Assembly (NCBI RefSeq): GCF_013133795.1
Contig: NZ_JABGBN010000001.1
Location: 310,001-374,000, forward strand
Reading direction: 5' to 3'
Origin: Pelistega suis
GTDB taxonomy: Bacteria > Pseudomonadota > Gammaproteobacteria > Burkholderiales > Burkholderiaceae_B
Length of the DNA: 64,000 bases
Below, piece by piece: positions 26,757-36,050 of this stretch; the stretch's first letter is position 1; the number at the start of each line of letters is the position of its first letter. Under the pieces are notes generated by a model. That model searched no databases. It saw only the letters and a program-made list of their open reading frames with translations, and was not told where the DNA came from. The translations under genes were made by a program, and so were the position numbers.

Positions 26757-27734
26757 ATGAGAAAGAAGTTTTCTAAAGTTTTATCGGCAGCTGTGGTAAT
26801 ATTTGCCTCTTCTACGATGTTTATGGCGGATGCTGAGGCTCGTCGTGCAGGTGGTGGCGGTAGTTTTGGTCGTCAGTCTAGCAATATTAATCGAGCGCCT
26901 GCTACTCAAGTTCCTGTAGCACCGACAGCACGTACTAATAATGCGGCAGCACCTACGGCAAGTAGTACGACGACAGCTCGTAATACCGCAACACAACCAC
27001 AACGCAGTGGTATGTCGCGTTTCTTAGGACCTATTGCAGGGATTGCGGCAGGTTTAGGTATTGCGGCCTTACTTTCTCATTTGGGCTTAAGTGGCGCTTT
27101 CTTAGAGTTCTTATCTAGTGCTATTCTGATTGCGATTGTCGTATTTGGTGTGATGTTTATTCTACGTCGTTTACGTGGTGGTGCTACTCGTCCAGTGACA
27201 GCGGGTGCAGGTGCTTACTCGGGTAGTCATACTGCAAATAATACATTTCGTGCTTCATCAGAGAGTCAGCAACCTGTGGTTACACCAGCCGCAACGTCAG
27301 CACCGAGTGTTGCCGATACGCAAGTGGCTCAACCCTTAGATTCAAGTTGGTTTATTCCTGCTGATTTTAATACGGTAGCTTTCTTGCAAGAAGCCAAAAA
27401 ACAATTTGTCTTTATCCAAGACTTGTGGGATAAGGGGGATGTTGTTCAGTTGCGTCAATATATGACAGATGATTTAGTGCGTGAACTCACACCACAGATT
27501 GAGGCACAGTCAGGTCGTACCAAAACTGAGGTAGTCTTATTAAATGCTGAATTGCTTGGTATGGAGAAAATTACCGATGCTGGTTTTGATGGACATTTAG
27601 CGAGTGTCCGTTTCTCAGGTATGTTACGTGAGGAGGCCAATCAAGCAGCTTTCCGTTTCGAAGAAGTTTGGAATTTATATAAAGCAGACAATAGTGGTTG
27701 GTTACTTGCTGGTATTCAGCAAATTGATGTCTAA
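26757..27734 (+). CDS. Tim44-like domain protein
   Basis: A 325-residue protein: N-terminal signal or anchor (residues 7-27, ending MADAEARRAGGGGSFGRQSSNI, the usual lead-in of this family), an Ala/Thr/Pro-rich linker, two adjacent hydrophobic segments (about residues 87-137), another linker, and a C-terminal Tim44-like fold (residues 200-325, LQEAKKQFVFIQDLWDKGD to the end). The bacterial role is unclear. It is inserted between ubiE and ubiJ and has its own hairpin terminator, so it is probably a separate unit. Confidence 0.85.
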   Translation: MRKKFSKVLSAAVVIFASSTMFMADAEARRAGGGGSFGRQSSNINRAPATQVPVAPTARTNNAAAPTASSTTTARNTATQPQRSGMSRFLGPIAGIAAGLGIAALLSHLGLSGAFLEFLSSAILIAIVVFGVMFILRRLRGGATRPVTAGAGAYSGSHTANNTFRASSESQQPVVTPAATSAPSVADTQVAQPLDSSWFIPADFNTVAFLQEAKKQFVFIQDLWDKGDVVQLRQYMTDDLVRELTPQIEAQSGRTKTEVVLLNAELLGMEKITDAGFDGHLASVRFSGMLREEANQAAFRFEEVWNLYKADNSGWLLAGIQQIDV

Positions 27735-27771
27735 TCAACTAAATGCTCATTTAATGTAATCTGTGCATTGT

Positions 27772-27808
27772 AAATCCCTGATTGATATTTTTCAGTCAGG
27801 GATTTTTG
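27772..27808 (+). terminator. Rho-independent terminator after the Tim44-like gene
   Basis: AAATCCCTGA (27772-27781) pairs with TCAGGGATTT (27796-27805), followed by Ts. It lies before the preferred ubiJ start at 27844, which argues against the longer ubiJ reading frame. Confidence 0.85.
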
Positions 27809-27843
27809 TTAAACTAGAGTTCTTATTTTTATTGTTTTCTATT

Positions 27844-28449
27844 ATGTTTTCTAGCCTTCAGCCACAGCAAATTGCTATTAACTTACTCAATGCGTTATTA
27901 CGACGCGAAGAATGGGCCTTAAAAAAAACGCAATTACACGCTGGCAAATATATTCGTTTGAAAATTAGTCGTTTTCAGCTTGTTTTATTGATATTGCCAA
28001 CAGGATATATGAGCTTGGCAGATGCAGAAACAATGCCTAATGTGACATTGACAATCGATGATTCATCATTACAACGTCTACCTACGGTGTTGCGTGAAAA
28101 AGCGAGTATGGATGAGTTAGCTTCTTTATTACATATAGAGGGTGATGCTGGTTTGGCGAGGTTAGTGTCTGAGTTGGCGCATGATTTACGTTGGGATATC
28201 GGGGCAGAATTAAGTAATATGGTTGGCCCTTTTATGGCTAATATCATGCTAAATACCTTTAAGAAAGCGATGGTAGTGGGTAAGGAAGTTCACGAAAAAG
28301 GACTTGAAAAAACAAAGGCATTCTTAAGTCAAGATTACCACGTTATTGTGCAGGCACCAGTCGTTGATGTACTAAAAGAGGATATTCAATCTTTGCATCA
28401 ATCTATCGCACAATTAGAACAACGCATTCAAAAATTACAGAAGGTTTAA
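27844..28449 (+). CDS. ubiJ: Ubiquinone biosynthesis accessory factor (SCP2 domain)
   Basis: A 201-residue protein with an SCP2-type lipid-binding domain (residues about 10-115) and a C-terminal coiled coil (DVLKEDIQSLHQSIAQLEQRIQKLQ). UbiJ binds lipids in the cytosolic Ubi complex. The start at ATG 27844 (MFSSLQPQQIAINLLNALLRREE) matches homologues; upstream in-frame codons run through a terminator. It ends directly against ubiB at 28450. Confidence 0.9.
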   Translation: MFSSLQPQQIAINLLNALLRREEWALKKTQLHAGKYIRLKISRFQLVLLILPTGYMSLADAETMPNVTLTIDDSSLQRLPTVLREKASMDELASLLHIEGDAGLARLVSELAHDLRWDIGAELSNMVGPFMANIMLNTFKKAMVVGKEVHEKGLEKTKAFLSQDYHVIVQAPVVDVLKEDIQSLHQSIAQLEQRIQKLQKV

Positions 28450-30009
28450 ATGAGATTTTTGCGTTTAATACGAATTACCTTTATTTGTTGGCGATATGGG
28501 CTAGATGAGTTATTGCTCGAAAGTATTCATCATCCTGTGGCGACATTTCTCATGAAAATGACCCGTTTGGGGCGTAAATACAGCAAACCACGAGGCGAGC
28601 GCTTACGAGAGGCGCTGGAGACATTAGGGCCTATTTTTGTGAAGTTCGGGCAGGTTTTATCGACGCGTCGTGATTTAGTCCCACATGATATTGCGGATGA
28701 GTTAGCTTTATTACAAGACAAAGTACCTCCGTTTGCCTCTGAGAAAGCTGTCGAAATGATTGAAAAATCTTTAGGCAAACCGCTAAATGAACTTTTTGCT
28801 GAGTTTAATCTGACTCCGCATGCGTCAGCCTCGGTAGCACAAGTACATATTGCCTATTTGTTTAATGGTAAAAAAGTAGCTGTTAAGGTATTGCGTCCGG
28901 GCATGCTCTCTGTCATTGAAAAAGATTTGGCCTTAATGCGCTCTTTTGCTTCCCTAGTGCAACGTTATATTCCTGATGGAAAACGCTTAAAACCTAAAGA
29001 AGTCGTTGCAGAATTTGATCAATATTTGCATGACGAACTCGATTTGCAAGTGGAAGCAGCGAATTGTAGCCAGTTGCGTAGAAATTTTATCAATGATCCT
29101 AAGCGTGCTGGTTTGTTACTCGTTCCAGAAGTATTTTGGGAGTATTCCAGTAAGGATGTCTTTACGATGGAATGGATGGAAGGTATTCCTATCAATCGTA
29201 TCGATGAGTTAAAAGCTCATGGTGTCGATATTGCTAAGTTAGCGCGGATGGGAGTGGAGATTTTCTTTACGCAAGTATTTGATGATGGATTCTTTCACGC
29301 GGATATGCACCCCGGTAATATTCTGGTTTCTTTGGAGGAAAAGACATTTGGTCAATATATTGCGGTGGATTTTGGTATCGTCGGCTCTTTATCTGAGTTT
29401 GATAAAAATTATTTAGCGCAAAACTTTTTGGCCTTCTTCCAGCGAGATTATCGTCGTGTGGCTCAATTACATATTGAGTCGGGATGGGTGCCACGAGATA
29501 CTCGCGAGGAATTGCTTGAAGGTGCTGTACGAACGGTATGTGAGCCTCATTTTGATCGACCCTTATCTGAAATTAGTTTGGGGCAAGTATTGATGCGTCT
29601 ATTCCAGACATCACGTCGGTTTAATGTAGAAATTCAACCTCAATTAGTGTTATTGCAAAAGACATTGTTGAATATTGAGGGAATGGGTAGAGAATTAGAT
29701 CCCAATTTAGATTTATGGCAGACGGCAAAACCTTTCTTAGAAAAATGGATGTGGCAAAGAATTGGACCACAAGGGTTTGCTTCTCGGCTTAAAAAAGAGG
29801 CGGCACAATGGTCAGGGATTCTTCCTGCATTACCTCGCCTTTTACAACAAAACTTATCAAAAGAGGATTATTCTGCAGAAATTCTTAAGGCTTTGCAGAC
29901 ACTAAGTGCGGAACAAAAACAACGTAAACGCCTTGCATGGGTTGGTACAGGGATTGCTTTAGCAAGTTTTGCTATGGTGGTGTATTTTGTTGTGTTACCG
30001 ATGCTATAA
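28450..30009 (+). CDS. ubiB: Ubiquinone biosynthesis regulatory protein kinase-like UbiB
   Basis: A 519-residue ABC1/ADCK-family atypical kinase. It shows the KxGQ motif ([16 protein letters not shown]), an Ala-rich loop (ASASVAQVH), the VAIK-type lysine ([10 protein letters not shown]), the catalytic [10 protein letters not shown] and the metal motif VDFGIVG. Two C-terminal hydrophobic segments anchor it in the membrane (the last near residues 497-519). It supports coenzyme Q assembly. Its ATG abuts the ubiJ stop. Confidence 0.96.
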   Translation: MRFLRLIRITFICWRYGLDELLLESIHHPVATFLMKMTRLGRKYSKPRGERLREALETLGPIFVKFGQVLSTRRDLVPHDIADELALLQDKVPPFASEKAVEMIEKSLGKPLNELFAEFNLTPHASASVAQVHIAYLFNGKKVAVKVLRPGMLSVIEKDLALMRSFASLVQRYIPDGKRLKPKEVVAEFDQYLHDELDLQVEAANCSQLRRNFINDPKRAGLLLVPEVFWEYSSKDVFTMEWMEGIPINRIDELKAHGVDIAKLARMGVEIFFTQVFDDGFFHADMHPGNILVSLEEKTFGQYIAVDFGIVGSLSEFDKNYLAQNFLAFFQRDYRRVAQLHIESGWVPRDTREELLEGAVRTVCEPHFDRPLSEISLGQVLMRLFQTSRRFNVEIQPQLVLLQKTLLNIEGMGRELDPNLDLWQTAKPFLEKWMWQRIGPQGFASRLKKEAAQWSGILPALPRLLQQNLSKEDYSAEILKALQTLSAEQKQRKRLAWVGTGIALASFAMVVYFVVLPML

Positions 30010-30022
30010 CGAGGAATGAGTG

Positions 30023-30502
30023 ATGGCAAAGTTTGAACAAAAAATCCTTTCTCCTGAGCAAATTTTAGAAAAAATAGCGGCTGGGGAGTTGCAAAGACCT
30101 TTGATTTTTACCAATGGGGTATTCGATATTCTACATCGAGGCCATGTGACGTATTTAGAGGCAGCAAAGGCATTGGGTGCAAGCCTAGTGGTAGCAGTGA
30201 ATACCGATGAGTCCGTTAAGCGACTTGGTAAAGCCCCAGATCGCCCTTTTAATACAATGGAAGATCGTCGCGCTTTATTAGCTGCACTTGCCTCAACAGA
30301 TGTAGTAACTTACTTTGCAGAAGATACACCTTATGAACTTATCGATAAACTACGTCCTGACGTAATTGTTAAGGGTGGAGATTACGATATGAGTAAGTTG
30401 CCTGAAACGGCTTTAGTCCATCAGTGGGGAGGTAAAGCCGTGGCGATTGATTTTGAGCATGATCGCTCGACAACGGCGTTAGTGAAAAAAATAAAAGCTT
30501 AA
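30023..30502 (+). CDS. rfaE2: D-glycero-beta-D-manno-heptose 1-phosphate adenylyltransferase
   Basis: A 159-residue nucleotidyltransferase forming ADP-heptose for LPS core. It shows TNGVFDILHRGHVTYLEAAKALG (HxGH motif), VNTDESVKRLGK and the terminal DHDRSTTALVKKI form. It corresponds to the C-terminal half of E. coli HldE as a separate protein. The ATG follows GAGGA by seven bases, with a GTG at 30020 directly before it. Its stop overlaps that of convergent hmuV by 4 bases. Confidence 0.94.
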   Translation: MAKFEQKILSPEQILEKIAAGELQRPLIFTNGVFDILHRGHVTYLEAAKALGASLVVAVNTDESVKRLGKAPDRPFNTMEDRRALLAALASTDVVTYFAEDTPYELIDKLRPDVIVKGGDYDMSKLPETALVHQWGGKAVAIDFEHDRSTTALVKKIKA

Positions 30503-31305
30503 CTCCAGACGACTAAGACTTTTCCTTCGACAAAAGGGTGAGCAATAGTTTGTCCTTTAATGCCATAGAGGGTCTCTAAATTTTGGGTGTTAAGTACTTG
30601 TTCTGGTTTTCCTTGTGCAATGATATTGCCATGAGCAAGCAAAACTAATTTATCGCAATGTAGTGCAGCTAGATTCACATCATGCAAAACAATGAGTACG
30701 CCGAGCTGTAACTCATGGGCTAGGCGACGAAGTACTTTTAACAAGAGTTGTTGGTTTTTAGGATCTAAACTAGAGGTGGGCTCATCTAGTAAGCAATAGC
30801 GAGGGTTCTCTGTGGCTTGATAGCGGGCAAAGAGTTGAACAAGAATGCGCGCAAACTGAACCCTTTGTTTTTCCCCTCCAGAGAGTTCTTGATAGGGGCG
30901 ATGTTGTAAGTGGGTGATATCAATCCATTCCATGGCCTGATGGACAAGGGATGTTGTTTCCGTTGTTGAGAGTTCAGGAAAAGGATAAGCACCCATTTCG
31001 ATTACCTCATCGACAGATAAGGCAAAATTTAAGCTTGGATATTGGGTCAGCACAGCACGTTGTTTGGCAAGTGCTTGGCCTGATAATGTTTTGATGGCGA
31101 TCTCGTTGAGAAAAACCTCTCCCGAAACTGAGGGTAAGGAGTGAGTATCCCCCGCTAAACAAGAGGATAGTGTAGACTTTCCTGCACCATTAGCGCCTAG
31201 CAAGGCAACGACTTCACCAGCGTTAATCGTAAGATTTATCCGATCTAAAATTAGGCGATGATTAGCTTGTGTAACGGTTAGGGATTGTGCTTTTAATTGT
31301 TTCAT
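30499..31305 (-). CDS. hmuV: Haem ABC transporter ATP-binding protein
   Basis: A 268-residue ABC ATPase: Walker A GANGAGKST, Q-loop LTQYPSLNF, signature LSGGEKQRVQFARIL, Walker B CLLDEPTSSLDPKNQ, and H-loop LHDVNLAALHCD. With HmuU and HmuT it imports haem from the periplasm. It overlaps hmuU by 4 bases and is the last gene of the Fur-boxed hmuSTUV unit. Confidence 0.94.
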   Translation of the reverse strand: MKQLKAQSLTVTQANHRLILDRINLTINAGEVVALLGANGAGKSTLSSCLAGDTHSLPSVSGEVFLNEIAIKTLSGQALAKQRAVLTQYPSLNFALSVDEVIEMGAYPFPELSTTETTSLVHQAMEWIDITHLQHRPYQELSGGEKQRVQFARILVQLFARYQATENPRYCLLDEPTSSLDPKNQQLLLKVLRRLAHELQLGVLIVLHDVNLAALHCDKLVLLAHGNIIAQGKPEQVLNTQNLETLYGIKGQTIAHPFVEGKVLVVWS

Positions 31306-32291
31306 CTATGACGCTCCCTTAATAGCAAATATAGGAAGAAAGGCCCACCTAGTAGACTTGTTAAGAGTCCAACAGGGAGTTCGGCTGGGGCGACGAGTGT
31401 TCTTGCAACGGTATCGGATAAAGAAAGTAGTAAGGCGCCCCCTAGAATAGAGGCTGGGATAAGATATTTGTGGTTGGCTCCCAGTAATAGACGCATAATA
31501 TGAGGAACAATAAGTCCTATAAACCCGATGCCTCCTGTAATAGCAACAAGAGGGCCTACTAATAAGGCAACGCTCATAATGAGGCGACGACGTAGAGCTT
31601 TTAAGGAAAAACCTAGATGATTGACTTCGCGGTCACCAAGCAATAAGGCGTTTAGGGCACGCCATTGCAACATTAGACTAATCAACCAGAATAGTGTCCA
31701 AGGGATAAGAAAGCTTAAAATCATCCACGATCCAGTCGCTAAACTACCCATACTCCAGAATGTTAGGTCTCTTAATTGAGCATCATTTGCCATATAAGTG
31801 AGAATGCCGATAATGCTGACTGAAATTGCATTAATAGCAACACCTGCGAGGAGAAGTCCAGCGGATCCACCAAAGCGTTTGCCTACTAAATAAGCAATCA
31901 TTGTGGCACCTAAGCTGCCTAAAAAGGCTAAGGGAGCAATGAGACTTAGTCCTGCTCCGAATAGGACAATAGCGACCACAGCTCCTAAAGACGCTCCCGC
32001 AGAGACACCCATTAAGCCTGGTTCAGCTAAAGGGTTACGAAAGAGTGCCTGCATAATAACGCCAGCAATTGCCAAGATTGCCCCTGCAACTAAAGAGAGG
32101 ATAACGCGAGGAAGTCGGATATCGATAAGAACTTTTTGGAATACTTGTTCTTGTGCAGATACTTCACCTATTAATAAATGAGGGATATCTGACCAAGGAA
32201 TGTGTACCGCTCCTTGACCCGTTACCCATAATGTACTTAATAGTAGTAGAACGCTTAAAAGTATTAAGAAGGATGTTTTTGAATAAGACAT
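31302..32291 (-). CDS. hmuU: Haem ABC transporter permease
   Basis: A 329-residue FecCD-family permease with about nine or ten hydrophobic helices. Typical family blocks are RLPRVILSLVAGAILAIAGVIMQALFRNPLAEPGLMGVSAGA and GPLVAITGGIGFIGLIVPHIMRLLLG (each read in part). It forms the inner-membrane haem channel. Its start shares one base with the hmuT stop. Confidence 0.94.
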   Translation of the reverse strand: MSYSKTSFLILLSVLLLLSTLWVTGQGAVHIPWSDIPHLLIGEVSAQEQVFQKVLIDIRLPRVILSLVAGAILAIAGVIMQALFRNPLAEPGLMGVSAGASLGAVVAIVLFGAGLSLIAPLAFLGSLGATMIAYLVGKRFGGSAGLLLAGVAINAISVSIIGILTYMANDAQLRDLTFWSMGSLATGSWMILSFLIPWTLFWLISLMLQWRALNALLLGDREVNHLGFSLKALRRRLIMSVALLVGPLVAITGGIGFIGLIVPHIMRLLLGANHKYLIPASILGGALLLSLSDTVARTLVAPAELPVGLLTSLLGGPFFLYLLLRERHR

Positions 32292-33124
32292 TATTTAGTC
32301 ATTAGTGTTGCATTTTTAATTTGCCGGATAGCTTCACCAGTGCGCGGACCAAGCGTCATCGCTAATAAATCGTCTAAAACGAGAATGCGGTTATTTTTGA
32401 CGGCCGGCGAATCTATTAAGGCTGGTAATGATTTTAACCTGTCTATTTCACCACTATTTTGTGCAGAGAATTCGGTGATAATAATTAACTCAGGTTTTGC
32501 GCTAGCTAGGCTTTCGTTAGCGACGGGTTTAAAACCTTTTTGATGGGCGAAAATATTGTTCACACCAGCTAATTTCATTATTTCATCGGCAGATGTTTCG
32601 CTACCAGCGGCCATCAATGAGCCTGTGCGGTTAATAATAAAAATAGTATCCAGCTTTTGAGCAGGAAGGGTAGTGGCAGAGTCGATATCTTGCTTGGTTT
32701 TGTTGAGTAATTGTTTACCATCTTCACTTACATTTAAAATATCAGCAATGGTTTGGATACGTTGATATAAACTGTCAATAGAGGGTCTATCTGGAATAGT
32801 CTGAATTTGAATGCCGAGTTGTGCTAGTGCATCTAAAGATTTTTTTGGACCAGCAATTTCTGAGCTCAAAAGTAGAGAAGGGTTGAGTGCAGCTACGCCT
32901 TCTACAGGAATGGAGCGATAGTAACCCACTTTAGGAATTTGTTGTGTTGCATCGGGATAGATGCTTGAACTATCAATGCCTACAAGATTTTTTTCTTGTT
33001 TGAGGGCATAAATAATCTCGGTAACACTACCACCTAAACTCACGATACGTTCAGCTGCTAAGGTTGTTGGTGATATAAACGCCAATGGTAGTGCGGAAAG
33101 TAGAGAAAGGATAAGAGTTTTCAT
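32291..33124 (-). CDS. hmuT: Haem ABC transporter periplasmic substrate-binding protein
   Basis: A 277-residue class III binding protein with signal peptide (residues 1-23, ending TLAAE) and a BtuF/PeriBP fold (ERIVSLGGSVTEIIYALKQEKNLVGIDSSS, VGYYRSIPVEGVAALNPSLLLS). The Tyr in VGYYRS and conserved surface residues are the usual haem ligand region. It is located three bases after hmuS. Confidence 0.92.
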   Translation of the reverse strand: MKTLILSLLSALPLAFISPTTLAAERIVSLGGSVTEIIYALKQEKNLVGIDSSSIYPDATQQIPKVGYYRSIPVEGVAALNPSLLLSSEIAGPKKSLDALAQLGIQIQTIPDRPSIDSLYQRIQTIADILNVSEDGKQLLNKTKQDIDSATTLPAQKLDTIFIINRTGSLMAAGSETSADEIMKLAGVNNIFAHQKGFKPVANESLASAKPELIIITEFSAQNSGEIDRLKSLPALIDSPAVKNNRILVLDDLLAMTLGPRTGEAIRQIKNATLMTK

Positions 33125-33127
33125 TGT

Positions 33128-34156
33128 TTATCCTAATAGAGGTGTCTCGCAAAAACCGTTGAGTAAATTCCGCCAAGAGGTTAATTCAGGAACGCCCGGC
33201 TTGCGTTCACCAAAGAACTGAGCGATGAGTTCCCCCTCTTTTTCATAAATTTCTACGGAAGTAATATAGCCATCTTCAGTAGGCTTATTCACAATCCAAA
33301 CGCTATCAATGGCATCTGTATTGAGATGAAGATTAAATTTTGGGTCTAGAACGTTATACCAAGGCCCTGTGCGAACTAATTTTTTGATAGGGCCTGAGTG
33401 AATTTGAATAAGACTATGATTGCCGACAAAACACATAATAGGGATTTGGTGTTCGGATGCTTGTGTTAGCATGGCTTCTACGGTATGTGTAGGAACTTGT
33501 TGTGCTAGGTCTGAACCCGCTGCTTTTAAAGCACTCACACGAGAGATATTCCATTTTTTAAGGAGAGGAAAGAATTCGTGAGTGTCTTTCATGGCTAACC
33601 AGTCTGTGCGTAAATTGCTGGGTGCTTGTTCAGCATAGGTTTTATGGTTTGGGATAAGTTCAATGTCAGGGATGTCATCGGTACTGATAAAGTCTTGAAT
33701 GAGCATTTGCCATGCCTCTTTATTGGTTTTGTCTGTGGCATACACTTTATGAATAGCAACACCTGCTTTATCGAAGAATTGTAAGCTTTTATGTTCTCCT
33801 TGTTGGACATACCAAACCGTCCCCCAATGCATAAAGAATAGACGTAAATCAATATCAGGACCGAGTACTAAGCCTACAGGCGCTTCGCTTATAGAAATAT
33901 CTTCATATTTGCCATGACGTTCATGAACGCACCAAGGATTACGGGTGAGAGCCATCACTTCATCTAGCTCACCGAGACGCTTGAAAATTGATTTAAAGTC
34001 TTGACCAAGGTATTGACTGTGGACATCGCAACATTCTGCTTCAACGAGATCTCTTTCGCAGACACCAAGACGATCAGCTACATTCTTGATGCGAAGTTTG
34101 GGTTCTTGTACCAATAGAGCGGCACTTTGCTGTTGTAAATATAAACGGTTTATCAT
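33128..34156 (-). CDS. hmuS: Haemin-degrading factor / haem utilisation protein HmuS
   Basis: A 342-residue HemS/ChuS-family protein built from two similar halves (about residues 1-170 and 180-342; compare LDEVMALTRNPWCVHERHGKYE with SEHQIPIMCFVGNHSLIQIHSG). The family binds cytoplasmic haem and either degrades it or hands it on. It is the first gene after a near-perfect Fur box. No TonB-dependent haem receptor gene accompanies the operon here. Confidence 0.93.
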   Translation of the reverse strand: MINRLYLQQQSAALLVQEPKLRIKNVADRLGVCERDLVEAECCDVHSQYLGQDFKSIFKRLGELDEVMALTRNPWCVHERHGKYEDISISEAPVGLVLGPDIDLRLFFMHWGTVWYVQQGEHKSLQFFDKAGVAIHKVYATDKTNKEAWQMLIQDFISTDDIPDIELIPNHKTYAEQAPSNLRTDWLAMKDTHEFFPLLKKWNISRVSALKAAGSDLAQQVPTHTVEAMLTQASEHQIPIMCFVGNHSLIQIHSGPIKKLVRTGPWYNVLDPKFNLHLNTDAIDSVWIVNKPTEDGYITSVEIYEKEGELIAQFFGERKPGVPELTSWRNLLNGFCETPLLG

Positions 34157-34181
34157 ATAAAAACATTAATTAAAAATTTTA

Positions 34182-34200
34182 AATGATATTAATTATCATT
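34182..34200 (-). promoter_or_regulatory. Fur box upstream of hmuSTUV
   Basis: AATGATA-TTAAT-TATCATT is a 19-bp palindrome with 7-bp arms, very close to the GATAATGATAATCATTATC consensus. It is centred about 35 bases upstream of the hmuS ATG, so iron-loaded Fur should repress the haem uptake operon. Confidence 0.85.
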
Positions 34201-34241
34201 TATATTTAAAGGAAGTGCAAGTTCTTTGTTGGATACAAATA

Positions 34242-34284
34242 AGAAAAACGCCGATTATTTTTGAAGAGTAATCGGCGTTTTTCT
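34242..34284 (-). terminator. Rho-independent terminator after the pcm-like gene
   Basis: A 16-bp perfect stem, AGAAAAACGCCGATTA (34242-34257) with its complement at 34269-34284. Read on the minus strand it ends in Ts. It lies 28 bases past the methyltransferase stop. Confidence 0.85.
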
Positions 34285-34311
34285 GTCTGTATCAACTGAA
34301 ATCAGCAAGAA

Positions 34312-34989
34312 TTAGAATTTAAAGCGAGAAACTACAGGACCACGTAAAGGCTTGATATATGTTTCTTGGAGGACTTCTTCGGTGAATTGAGAGGCACTTT
34401 CACGCGTAATGCGAAGGAGCTTCATCGTTTGACCTGTCCCGACGACGGCGATTAAACGACCACCTACAGCAAGTTTATATTTGAGTGCATCATTCAATGT
34501 AGGGAGTGAACCTGTCACTAAAATAGCTGGATACTCAACAGATCCCCAACCATTTTGGCCGTCACCTACTTCGACGGTGACATTAGCGATATGATTTTTT
34601 TCGAGATTGGCTTTAGCAAAGGTAGCTATTTTTGAGTCAATTTCAACACTGATAACATTGGCACAAAGCTGACTGAGTAAGGCTGCCTGGAAACCACTCC
34701 CTGTGCCAATCTCAAGCACAGTATCTGTTGGTTTGAGTTGTAGAGCTTCTGCAAAGCGTGCTTCTAAGCGAGGAACTAACATGGTTTCATATGTTTGAGT
34801 GCCATCTACCTCAATAGGAATTTCGGTATCTGTATAAGCAATGTTTTTATAGTTATCACTAACAAAGGCATCACGAGAGAGGTTAAGCAGAGCATTTAAA
34901 ACTTTTTCATCTAAAATGCCAGCAGGACGAATCTGTTGCTCAATCATATTGAAGCGGCTTTTTTCTAATAAAGAAGATGTGTTGCTCAT
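34312..34989 (-). CDS. Protein-L-isoaspartate O-methyltransferase family protein
   Basis: A 225-residue PCMT-fold SAM methyltransferase with VLEIGTGSGFQAALLSQL (motif I) and MIEQQIRPAGILDEKVLNALLNLSRDAFVSD at the front. The family repairs isoaspartyl residues by methyl esterification. This short subtype, often beside tolC-like or kdtA genes in other genomes, lacks the Thr/Ser-rich active-site context of classical Pcm, so true repair activity is unproven. It has its own terminator and follows thiD by 57 bases in the same direction. Confidence 0.87.
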   Translation of the reverse strand: MSNTSSLLEKSRFNMIEQQIRPAGILDEKVLNALLNLSRDAFVSDNYKNIAYTDTEIPIEVDGTQTYETMLVPRLEARFAEALQLKPTDTVLEIGTGSGFQAALLSQLCANVISVEIDSKIATFAKANLEKNHIANVTVEVGDGQNGWGSVEYPAILVTGSLPTLNDALKYKLAVGGRLIAVVGTGQTMKLLRITRESASQFTEEVLQETYIKPLRGPVVSRFKF

Positions 34990-35046
34990 AAAAAACTCTA
35001 AAAAGAATTAACAGTGAATAGGAGGATTTTAACTGATATAGCCTTT

Positions 35047-35871
35047 TTATTGTACTTCGTTCTGCCAAGTCTTATGAAAATGGTGAATAGGTCCATGACC
35101 ATGACCTACAGTGAGTAGGTCGGCATGCGCAATGGATTGGTGAATAAATGCCACTGCTTGACGGGTGGCTTCGGGTACATCTCGTAGCCGCGCTTGTAAG
35201 GCACAAATGGCTGATGAGAGAGAGCAACCTGTACCATGAGTATTTTTGGTATGAATTTTGGGGTTGGCGATTTCTATCATTTTATCCCCATTAAATAGTA
35301 AATCTATAGTATCGTTGTTCGGAAGGTGTCCACCTTTGAGTAAGACCCAACTTTCACGAGAGTGATTCATTAAAGCGTGTAAGAGTTCAGCCACTGTGTA
35401 CATTTCTTTGATACTTTCGGGGGCACGACGATTGAGAATTACACCTGCTTCAGGAAGGTTGGGGGTAATCATATGTGCTTGTGTAATTAGGGCTTCAATT
35501 AAGGCAGAGACGGCTTTTTCTTCTAGCAATAAATCGCCACTTTTAGCCACCATGACAGGATCTAAAACGATGAAGGGAGGCTGATACTTTTCTAGTTTAT
35601 CGGCTATCATTTTAATCACAGGTTCATGACCTAACATGCCAATCTTAACACCGTCAATACGCACGTCTTGGAATAAAGTATCCATTTGCAAACCGATAAA
35701 GTCAGGGGTAATAGGAAGGATTCCTGTCACGCTTTGGGTGTTTTGTGCTGTTAAGGCAGCAATAACGGCTGTTGCAAAAGTGCCAAGAGCACTCATGGCT
35801 TTAACGTCGGCTAAGATACCTGCACCACCAGAAGGATCGACACCAGCAATAGTCAGTGTATTTTTAATCAT
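35047..35871 (-). CDS. thiD: Hydroxymethylpyrimidine / phosphomethylpyrimidine kinase
   Basis: A 274-residue ribokinase-superfamily enzyme phosphorylating HMP and HMP-P for thiamine. It shows NTLTIAGVDPSGGAGILADVKAMSALG, VLDPVMVAKSG, TPNLPEAGVIL and the anion-hole motif NTHGTGCSLSSAI with catalytic Cys region. I looked for a TPP riboswitch upstream and found none. It is divergent from ppk2. Confidence 0.95.
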   Translation of the reverse strand: MIKNTLTIAGVDPSGGAGILADVKAMSALGTFATAVIAALTAQNTQSVTGILPITPDFIGLQMDTLFQDVRIDGVKIGMLGHEPVIKMIADKLEKYQPPFIVLDPVMVAKSGDLLLEEKAVSALIEALITQAHMITPNLPEAGVILNRRAPESIKEMYTVAELLHALMNHSRESWVLLKGGHLPNNDTIDLLFNGDKMIEIANPKIHTKNTHGTGCSLSSAICALQARLRDVPEATRQAVAFIHQSIAHADLLTVGHGHGPIHHFHKTWQNEVQ

Positions 35872-36050
35872 GAAAAAGTATTCCCATAAAAGTAAAAGGA
35901 TTAAGTCCTTATTTTGATAAGGGTTTTATCTATTGTAAAAGAGGAAATCCCAGTTTCCAAAAAGAAACAGGAGTAAAATAAAAATAGTTAATCAATACCA
36001 TAACATTGATGGGAAGTTTTGTTTAATTTATTAATAAGTAAGGAAAAACT

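Noticed and set aside
27763-27843. N-terminal extension of UbiJ from ATG 27763
   Set aside because: The extension runs through a clear terminator hairpin, and the residues before MFSSLQ do not look like the family.
35872-36050. Possible TPP riboswitch upstream of thiD
   Set aside because: No CTGAGA or ACCTGATC-type THI-box elements on the minus strand.
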